Position numbers and translations under genes: made by a program. DNA of 59,828 nucleotides. Source: Candidatus Eiseniibacteriota bacterium. GTDB taxonomy: Bacteria; Eisenbacteria; RBG-16-71-46. The notes beneath the pieces were generated by a model that was not told where the DNA came from, made no database searches, and saw only the letters and a program-made list of their open reading frames with translations. Below are positions 53,770-59,828 of the stretch, piece after piece; positions within the stretch are counted from its first letter, which is position 1; each line of letters begins with the position of its first letter. The DNA lies in contig JANYBS010000096.1 in assembly GCA_025360715.1 (NCBI GenBank), forward strand, positions 1 through 59,828. Direction: 5' to 3'.

Positions 53770-56700
53770 CTAGCGGACGACCGCGACCTTCGTCGCCGCC
53801 ATCTTGCCGGCCTGCGAGAGACGCGCCCAGTAGATGCCCGGCTTGAGTGACGCCGAGACATTCACCGAGTGCTGACCCGCGGCCAGCGTGCCCAGATCCT
53901 GCTTGGCGATCATGCGGCCCGTGATATCCACGAGCTCGATGCGCGCGCTGCCCGCTTCGGGCAGCGACACGACGAACCACAGCGCGTTCGACGTGACCGG
54001 CAGGGCCTTGAGCGAGAACTCCGCGTTCACCGGCACGTCGACCCACACGTTGCCCATGATGCGCGTGCCGCTCGCCGACGTGATGCCGATCGCGTACTCG
54101 TAGCTGCGGCCCGCGACGGCGTTCACGTCTTCGTACGAGATCTGGCCCGAACCATCGGCCAGGATGTCCGAGACGTAGTCCAGGTTGCCGGGGACCGCGC
54201 GGCGATAGAGCTTCATCGTCTCGCGAGCGCCGTCCGCCGAGTACCACGTCAGCTTGGGGTGACCGTTCACGATCTCGGTGCCCACGAGCGCAAGCTGCGT
54301 GGCGACCGGCTGATCAAGGAAGCGCTCCCACATACCACGGCCGTGCGTCGCGACGCGCAGGATGCGCGCACCCTGCTGGATCTTCATGTCGAAGACCGAG
54401 ACGACCGGCATGCCCGTCGTGTAAGGCGCCCACGTCGCGCCACCGTCAGCGCTCGTGTACACACCCACGTCGGTGCCCGCGTAGAGGGCGGCCGGGTTGG
54501 TCGGGTCGATCGCGATCGCGCTCACCGGCACATCCGCAAGGCCGGTGCCCGACGCGGTCCACGTCGGCGTACCCGTGAGCAGGTTCGTCGTCTTCCACAC
54601 GTGCTGGCCCGCCGGGATGTTGAAGCCGCCGAAGCAGACGTAAGCGACGTTCGAGTTCGTCGGGTCGATCATGATGCGGCCGATGTACTTCACCGGCATG
54701 CCCGCGCCGGTCATGTTCGTCAGCGTGCTCGAGCCGGTGACCGTGCCCCAGATCTGGCTGTTGTTCAGGCCGACCAGACGCACGTTGTCATCGAGGGGAG
54801 CGATCGCGATCGTGCTGATCGGGATGCCCGCCGCAGCGGTGCCCGAGATCGGGGCCTGGCTCACGACCGGGTTCGTCGCGCCACCATCCGCAGAGCGGTG
54901 GAGACGATCCGAACCGTAGTAGATCGTGTTCGGGTTACCCGGGCCACGCACCAGCGGCGCGTAGAAGTTCACGCTCTCGGACGTCGTGATGCCATTGGCG
55001 TTGTTGCCGAGCAATGCCCAATTGCCGTCGAACGCGTTCGCCACGCCGACGACCTTGGCGTAGGCGACCAGGTTATTCCGCTGGTTGAAGTACGTGTGGT
55101 ACATGGTGACGTTCGTGTTGTCGGTCGCGTTCTGGTCGATCACCGCGAATCCGCCATCACCGAAGTCGATACGGTTCCACGTGGCGTTCGGCTTGTACAT
55201 CTGCGTGCCGTTATCCTGCGTGCCGCCGATCGAGAAGTTCGGGTCGATCGGGTGCACGTCGATGCTCTGGTACTGCGACGCGCTGAACGGATAGATGTTC
55301 AGGCTCGTCCACGTGAGGCCGTTGTCGACCGACTTCCAGATGCCGCCGTCGCTGCCCTGATAGACGACATTCGGGTTCGACTGCGCCATCACGATGGAAT
55401 GCGTATCCGCGTGCAGGCCGGCGCCGACCGCCGCGCCGCCCGTGAACGACGTGGCACCATTGGTCGAGCGCAGATACACGTTGTTGCCCGACGAGCCGCC
55501 GAGCAACACCACGTTCGCGTCCACGGGGCTCGCGGCGATCGCGATGTCATAGAAGCACTGGCCGCCGCAGAACGACGTGCCGCCCGCGAGCACCGCGGAC
55601 CACGTCGCCCCGCCGTCCAGGGACTTGCGGATGCGTCCGTTCGACTCGCCCGTGCCCACGTACATCGTGGTCACGTTCGCGATGCGCACGGCAGAGAACT
55701 GGCCGCGCACCGACGTCGTGCCAGGGACCAGTACCTGCGTGAACGTCGGCGACGCGGCCTTCGCGTTGATCGTGCGGTAGATGCCGCCATTGCCCGCCGT
55801 GTTCGCAGCATTCACCCACACGACGAACGTGTTGCCCGTCGCGTCGGTCGGGTCGTAACAGAGGTCGTTGATGACCGTGTTGCCCGTCACGTCGGGAGCG
55901 ATGCTGCCCGAGGTCGTGACCGTGAGCTTCGCGAACGCCGGGCTCGCCGTGGTCGCGTTGGTCGAGCGGTACACGCCGCGCAGCGACGAGAGAGGGGGAC
56001 CTCCCACCGCAAACGCCTCGCCACCCAGACCGCCGATGCCGCTGGCCGTGGAGACGAAGATCGTGCCGGCATCCGCGGGATCGACCAGGATCGCGCTGAT
56101 GGTGCGGCCCGTGAACGTCTTGGCGCCGATCACGTCGGTGGTCGGCGTGGGGTTGAACGGACCGTTCAGCACCGGAGCCGTGTCGGCGTTATCGACGCGG
56201 TAGAGACCGACGCCGAAGAACGAGTCACCCGAGCCGTTGGCCTCACCCGTACCCACGTAGAGGATGCTCGGGTTCGTCGGCGCCAGCGCAAGCGCGCCGA
56301 TGGCCAGCGAAGCCGCATTGTCGAAGATCGCGACCCACGATGCGCCGCCGTCGAGCGAGCGATAGACGCCGCCCTGCGCCGTGCCGACATACACGATATC
56401 CGGGTTCGTCGGGTGCACGGCGATCGCCGAGACACGGCCCGAGATCGCGGTCGCGATCGAAGTCGTCTGGCCGTTCGGGATCGGCCACGGGCCGATCGGC
56501 GTCCAGCTGCTGGCCGACGTGAAGGGGCCCTGACGCGACTTCTGGCGCTGGAGCTGCTCCACCGCCGCCGCGCGCGCGAGCGAGACTTCCGCCGCATTCG
56601 CATCGCTGTAGCGCTGGGTCATCGCGCCGGAGCGCGCCTGCAGATACTCGGTCTTGTCGATCGCGCCGCCCAGGTCACCGGGCAGATCCGGGTCTTCATC

Positions 56701-56823
56701 GACCGCCGTGGCGGTCGCAGATGCCGGCGCAGCCGAGGGCGTCCAGGGCTTGGAGCGCGGCGCCGCGAGGGCGAGCGTCGAACCCAGCGCAAGGAGCGCC
56801 AACACGAGGAGCAATTTCTTCAT
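53770..56823 (-). CDS. large secreted BNR/sialidase-like repeat protein with sorting domain
   Basis: 1017-residue exported protein. Signal peptide about 1-21 (STLALAAP). Residues about 105-830 form beta-propeller-type BNR/VPS10-like repeats, each with a pattern such as NPDIVYVGTAQGGVYRSLDGGASW and similar later copies (YAGTDVGVYTSADGGATWAP). Some relatives bind or cut polysaccharides, but no catalytic residues can be assigned here. An FN3-like part (about 860-930) precedes a C-terminal sorting domain (ARIELVDITGRMIAKQ, GIYWARLSQ). Start ATG at 56823 (MKKLLLVLALLALG). It stands alone between terminator hairpins. Confidence 0.85.
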   Translation of the reverse strand: MKKLLLVLALLALGSTLALAAPRSKPWTPSAAPASATATAVDEDPDLPGDLGGAIDKTEYLQARSGAMTQRYSDANAAEVSLARAAAVEQLQRQKSRQGPFTSASSWTPIGPWPIPNGQTTSIATAISGRVSAIAVHPTNPDIVYVGTAQGGVYRSLDGGASWVAIFDNAASLAIGALALAPTNPSILYVGTGEANGSGDSFFGVGLYRVDNADTAPVLNGPFNPTPTTDVIGAKTFTGRTISAILVDPADAGTIFVSTASGIGGLGGEAFAVGGPPLSSLRGVYRSTNATTASPAFAKLTVTTSGSIAPDVTGNTVINDLCYDPTDATGNTFVVWVNAANTAGNGGIYRTINAKAASPTFTQVLVPGTTSVRGQFSAVRIANVTTMYVGTGESNGRIRKSLDGGATWSAVLAGGTSFCGGQCFYDIAIAASPVDANVVLLGGSSGNNVYLRSTNGATSFTGGAAVGAGLHADTHSIVMAQSNPNVVYQGSDGGIWKSVDNGLTWTSLNIYPFSASQYQSIDVHPIDPNFSIGGTQDNGTQMYKPNATWNRIDFGDGGFAVIDQNATDNTNVTMYHTYFNQRNNLVAYAKVVGVANAFDGNWALLGNNANGITTSESVNFYAPLVRGPGNPNTIYYGSDRLHRSADGGATNPVVSQAPISGTAAAGIPISTIAIAPLDDNVRLVGLNNSQIWGTVTGSSTLTNMTGAGMPVKYIGRIMIDPTNSNVAYVCFGGFNIPAGQHVWKTTNLLTGTPTWTASGTGLADVPVSAIAIDPTNPAALYAGTDVGVYTSADGGATWAPYTTGMPVVSVFDMKIQQGARILRVATHGRGMWERFLDQPVATQLALVGTEIVNGHPKLTWYSADGARETMKLYRRAVPGNLDYVSDILADGSGQISYEDVNAVAGRSYEYAIGITSASGTRIMGNVWVDVPVNAEFSLKALPVTSNALWFVVSLPEAGSARIELVDITGRMIAKQDLGTLAAGQHSVNVSASLKPGIYWARLSQAGKMAATKVAVVR

Positions 56824-57072
56824 AAGGGGGGTCCTGCTTTCGAGGAGTAGCAAGGTGGTCTGGCAAGGGACCCCCGCCAGCAAAGGCAGGGGGAGGATGG
56901 TGATACGTCCTTTCAACTTACGCGGCTTGACACGGTACTTACAATGCCAAAAGGCCGGGCGCGGGTTTCTCACGTCTGCCCGGAGAGCGACGGCGAGCGT
57001 TTCCCTTAACTTTTAGCAGCGTGGCTAAACTTTCACGTTCGCTGGGTAGGGGCGATCCCACGAACCGCGTTC

Positions 57073-58881
57073 TCAATGAAGCAGCGCGAGCCGGGCGGTG
57101 CGAACGCAGCCCAAACTCTGGAGGCGGATCATGTACACGCCGACAGGGGCGGCGTTCCCCTGCGAGGTCCTGCCATCCCAGTTCGTCCGCGTCTCCCCGG
57201 CCGGCGCGAGCCCATCGAACAAGCGGGCGACCTCGCGGCCGGTCACGTCGAAGACCGATACCCGCGCCGGGGCATGACGCGGCTGCGACCAGCGCACGGT
57301 GAGCGCGCTCTGGCCGGCGATGAACGGGTCCGGCGCGGGCGGCGCAAGTGTCACGCCGCCGATCCCCGGCTCCCCAACTCCGGCGGTGAACGGCCCGAAC
57401 GGCGCCACGCTCGCATGCGCGGTGCCCTGCGCGGGCAGCACCAGGTCGACGTCGACGAGCAGTCTTCCGCTGGCCCGCACCACCTGCGAGATCGTGCCGC
57501 CGGTGGCGCGCACGGCCGAGTCGTGATCGGCCAGCACGAAAGTGAGCCGAGCGTGGTCCCAAGTCTCGTTGAATCGGTTGGTCACGGTGGCATCGAGTGC
57601 AGCCAGCGAACCGTCGTTCGCGCCTCCCCAGAGCAACGTGAGCGAGTCGGTCGGCGTGGCGGCCGTACCGCCGCTGTGATGCATGGGCCCCGGCGTCATG
57701 ACGCCGTTGTGAACGCGGAAGATGCGGAACGTGCGCCGCCCATCGATCACCGCTTGCAGGCCCAGGTTGAAGGGCTTCGCGGTGCGGATGCCCTCGGCGA
57801 CGCCGTGGTTGTGCCCCCAGATCGCGCCATCGAGTCCCATGGCGGCGGGATTGATCTGGGAGAAGTTCGCGCCCGCCGTACCCGTGGCCGTGGTGCCACC
57901 GAAATCGTAGTGATAGAAGGCCAGCCGGTGCGTGCCCGGCGCGACCGCCGCGGAATCCGCACGCAGCCACGCCAACTGCTCGGGCGTGAAGCTCTGCGCG
58001 CCATAGAGATCGGTGCGGAAGCTGTCGTACGAACCGTTGTTGATATACGTCTCGAGCCCGATCAGGTGCAGCGGGCCGTAGTCGAATGCGTAGTCCTGCG
58101 AGTGGAATGGCTCATCCGGCGGCGGCGTGAGCAGGTTCGGCCAGCCGAAGTAGCGCCACCAATTCTTCTTCGACGTGCCATCCGGCGGTGGCGTGGGCTT
58201 CCACCCACCTTGATCGTGATTACCCGAGACCACGAAGATCGGATCACGCAGCCGCGAGAGCATGTTCTTGGCGCGCCCCATCTCGTACATGTTCAAATAC
58301 TCCTCGAGTTCGCCTTCGTTCACCAGATCACCGGTGTGCAGGATGAACTCAGGGTGCAACACGTTCAGGTCGTCGATGATCGCATCGAAATCCGCCATCC
58401 CCGTGGTGTCATTCACACTGAACGACGCCACATCCGAGGTGGTGTGTTCGGGCAGATGCGTATCGCTGATCTGCGCGAAATAGTAGTCACCCTGATAGGC
58501 GCGCAGGACCTTCACGGCATGCTTCGACGTATCCGCAGGCGTGGTGTCTGACGTGAGCACCAAATCGTAGATCGCCTCCGGCGTTCCCGCCGGCACCCGA
58601 TACGAAAGCTCCCAGCGCAGCTTGCCCGTCACGTAGCCGCCGCCATTGGGCGTCCCCGGGATCACCAGGCCGCCATAGAGCAGGTTCGCTGACCAGCCCG
58701 TTGTGGTCGAAGGCGCATCCGCCCATACCGTGAACGCATCGCCCGGCCGCGCCAGCACCGGAAGGTTGGGCAAGGGCCGCCAGATGGTGGTGAGTGTGTC
58801 GCCATAGGTCCACGCATGAGCGGCCGCAGGCGTCAGCAACAACGCAGTCACGAGGGCGGCGAAACACTGAGGCAGACGCAA
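57073..58881 (-). CDS. secreted metallophosphoesterase with C-terminal sorting domain
   Basis: 602-residue exported calcineurin-like phosphoesterase. The start is TTG at 58881 with GGGAG 6 bases upstream, giving a signal peptide of about 24 residues (LLLTPAAAHAW); a longer in-frame extension lacks signal features. Metal-binding motifs run in order: FAQISDTHLPEH (about 140), LHTGDLVNEGE (about 180), VSGNHDQGG (about 219) and WGHNHG (about 360). An Ig-like module precedes it. The end is a sorting domain (VSVFDVTGREVARL, GVYMIRLQS). Substrate unknown; related proteins act on phosphodiesters or nucleotides outside the cell. Confidence 0.87.
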   Translation of the reverse strand: MRLPQCFAALVTALLLTPAAAHAWTYGDTLTTIWRPLPNLPVLARPGDAFTVWADAPSTTTGWSANLLYGGLVIPGTPNGGGYVTGKLRWELSYRVPAGTPEAIYDLVLTSDTTPADTSKHAVKVLRAYQGDYYFAQISDTHLPEHTTSDVASFSVNDTTGMADFDAIIDDLNVLHPEFILHTGDLVNEGELEEYLNMYEMGRAKNMLSRLRDPIFVVSGNHDQGGWKPTPPPDGTSKKNWWRYFGWPNLLTPPPDEPFHSQDYAFDYGPLHLIGLETYINNGSYDSFRTDLYGAQSFTPEQLAWLRADSAAVAPGTHRLAFYHYDFGGTTATGTAGANFSQINPAAMGLDGAIWGHNHGVAEGIRTAKPFNLGLQAVIDGRRTFRIFRVHNGVMTPGPMHHSGGTAATPTDSLTLLWGGANDGSLAALDATVTNRFNETWDHARLTFVLADHDSAVRATGGTISQVVRASGRLLVDVDLVLPAQGTAHASVAPFGPFTAGVGEPGIGGVTLAPPAPDPFIAGQSALTVRWSQPRHAPARVSVFDVTGREVARLFDGLAPAGETRTNWDGRTSQGNAAPVGVYMIRLQSLGCVRTARLALLH

Positions 58882-59036
58882 TGGTGGCTCCCGGGCTGAG
58901 GATCGGCTTGGTGGATGAGAAGCATCCGCCCGCGGCGCAAGGCCGTCAAGACCGCCAAGGCGCTCAAGCCCGGGACCACCTCTTGCCGATATCTCCCAAG
59001 CAGAGCAGCCGCGGTGGCAGCCCTCTCGGAGGTCGC

Positions 59037-59672
59037 ATGACGTTTCCCGGCTCCTTGGTGATCGCATTCATCGCTGTCACCCTTCTCTCGCTGCCCTTCC
59101 TGATCCGCATCCTCATCGCGGCGACTCATGGACGCGAGATCGGCGCACGCTCGCTGGCCAAACAGCCCGACACCATTGAATTGCTCGAAGCCAACACCTC
59201 GGCATGGAACCGCCTCGCGGAGATCCAGGCGCTCGAACAACCACTGCTTGCGCGCGGCTTCGCGAGCGCAGGTGTCTTTCGCGTCCGCGAGTTGCCTGGC
59301 GTCGTCGTGCAGTTGCTCGTCGATGAGTCGAACGCCGTGCTCGCGTGTCTCTATGAGCACCCCACCTCGGGCATCTGGGCTGAGTTGGTCGTACGCACCA
59401 CCGACGGCGGCGAGCACATCGTGACCAGTAACCGGCCCACGGGGCTCTCGCCGCGGCCCGGCGTGACCATCGAGAACATGCGCGGCAGCGGGAGCGAAGC
59501 GCTATGCGTGGTGCTCGGTCGCCAGACCGAGCCGGCACCGCGAGTGCCCATCCGCGTGAGCTTGGCTGGCGAGCTCTTCGAGCGTGCGTGGGCCGAGGCG
59601 ATCGCCTATCGCAAGCGTGTGGGGGTCTCGACTGCCGAAGTCGTGCAGGTGGTCTCACGCCGCAGCGCGTGA
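59037..59672 (+). CDS. hypothetical protein with one N-terminal TM segment
   Basis: 211-residue protein. The N-terminal segment (about 4-28, GSLVIAFIAVTLLSLPFLIRILIAA) is a single membrane helix; the rest is soluble, mixed alpha/beta. The DTIELLEANTSAWNRLAEIQ stretch, a GVVVQLLVDESNAVLACLYEHPTSGIWAELVV beta segment and a C-terminal helical region are visible but no family is recognised. CGGAGG lies just before the ATG. Divergent from the metallophosphoesterase gene with 155 bases between. Confidence 0.65.
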   Translation: MTFPGSLVIAFIAVTLLSLPFLIRILIAATHGREIGARSLAKQPDTIELLEANTSAWNRLAEIQALEQPLLARGFASAGVFRVRELPGVVVQLLVDESNAVLACLYEHPTSGIWAELVVRTTDGGEHIVTSNRPTGLSPRPGVTIENMRGSGSEALCVVLGRQTEPAPRVPIRVSLAGELFERAWAEAIAYRKRVGVSTAEVVQVVSRRSA

Positions 59673-59710
59673 CGCGCAGAATCGAAAGATGCCGGCGCGA
59701 GCGTCGCGGT

Positions 59711-59828
59711 TCACTGCACGCTGATGCGAAGCCCCGGCACCCAAGCGTTCCTGGTGGCCGTCGAGGTGCCCGGGTGCTGCACCCATTGCAGCGTCGGCGT
59801 GACTGACCAATGGTCGTTGAGCTTGGCC
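59711..59828 (-). CDS. C-terminal end of a possible carbohydrate porin/beta-barrel protein (partial)
   Basis: The last 118 bases, read on the minus strand, are open to a stop at 59711-59713 and encode about 38 residues (containing NDHWSVTPTLQWVQHPGTS, then NAWVPGLRISVQ). The alternating pattern and the VTPTLQW..HPG..NAWV..LRI layout resemble the last two strands of OprB-type carbohydrate porins. The rest lies beyond the window, so identity is tentative. Confidence 0.45.
   Translation of the reverse strand, partial: AKLNDHWSVTPTLQWVQHPGTSTATRNAWVPGLRISVQ

Noticed and set aside
53869-56850. 993-codon open frame on the plus strand opposite the BNR-type protein
   Set aside because: Arg/Val/His/Asp-rich shadow with no fold; the minus-strand frame has a signal peptide, repeats and a sorting tail.
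1-59828. CRISPR arrays, insertion sequences or prophage
   Set aside because: No spaced direct repeats, transposase or phage structural genes were seen.

Overview
The window is high-GC DNA from a diderm (Gram-negative type) bacterium. It carries TonB-dependent receptors, an RND pump, lipobox proteins and a PorV/PorQ-type outer-membrane protein. Five secreted proteins end in FlgD-like/type-IX-style C-terminal domains. This mix, with a eukaryotic-type Ser/Thr kinase carrying TolB-like and TPR domains, points to the FCB superphylum, and Candidatus Eisenbacteria is my best guess. That placement is inference. No rRNA, tRNA, CRISPR array, insertion sequence or prophage module was recognised.

Left part (1 to about 20 kb) is mostly household and envelope genes: a truncated dienelactone hydrolase, two thioredoxin-fold secreted proteins, a DctA/GltP-type symporter, a lone type IV prepilin, a histidine phosphatase, a TonB receptor tail-to-tail with a poly-gamma-glutamate hydrolase-like gene, an S1-domain protein and a DEAD-box helicase that both have Arg/Gly-rich tails, a decayed cysteine synthase fragment, a soluble Ser/Thr kinase with TPRs, MsrA with a DUF2721 membrane protein, and an MFP-RND efflux pair.

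Central part (about 20 to 48 kb) is the most interesting. It is a coherent glycan utilisation locus that I read as a beta-1,2-glucan (sophoro-oligosaccharide) system. It has two minus-strand operons, each headed by a closely related LacI-type regulator. Operon 1 is LacI-1, tandem CBM9-like secreted protein, TonB receptor, large FN3/sorting-tail protein, PorV-like protein, GH144-type (Glycoamylase, PF10091) endo-glucanase and a cytosolic GH94 phosphorylase resembling the C-terminal half of cyclic beta-1,2-glucan synthase (NdvB) without its GT84 synthase domain. Operon 2 is LacI-2, a second GH144-type enzyme, sugar-binding lipoprotein, two ABC permeases and a 1074-aa secreted enzyme with carbohydrate-binding, discoidin-like and six-hairpin domains. 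Its genes overlap or nearly touch. A GH1 beta-glucosidase is divergent from LacI-1. Near-identical operator palindromes (consensus TGTAANCGNTTACA) lie before LacI-1/GH1, before LacI-2, and upstream of an unknown 274-aa secreted protein at the far end. The implied route is outer-membrane capture and cutting, ABC import, then phosphorolysis to glucose-1-phosphate plus hydrolysis to glucose.

Right part (48 to 59.8 kb) returns to general functions: an OB-fold-like secreted protein, Xaa-Pro aminopeptidase, GTP-dependent PEP carboxykinase, dGTPase, a large BNR-type secreted protein and a secreted metallophosphoesterase (both with sorting tails), a one-TM hypothetical protein, and the C-terminal end of a possible porin at the edge. 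Strong hairpin terminators separate several of these units.
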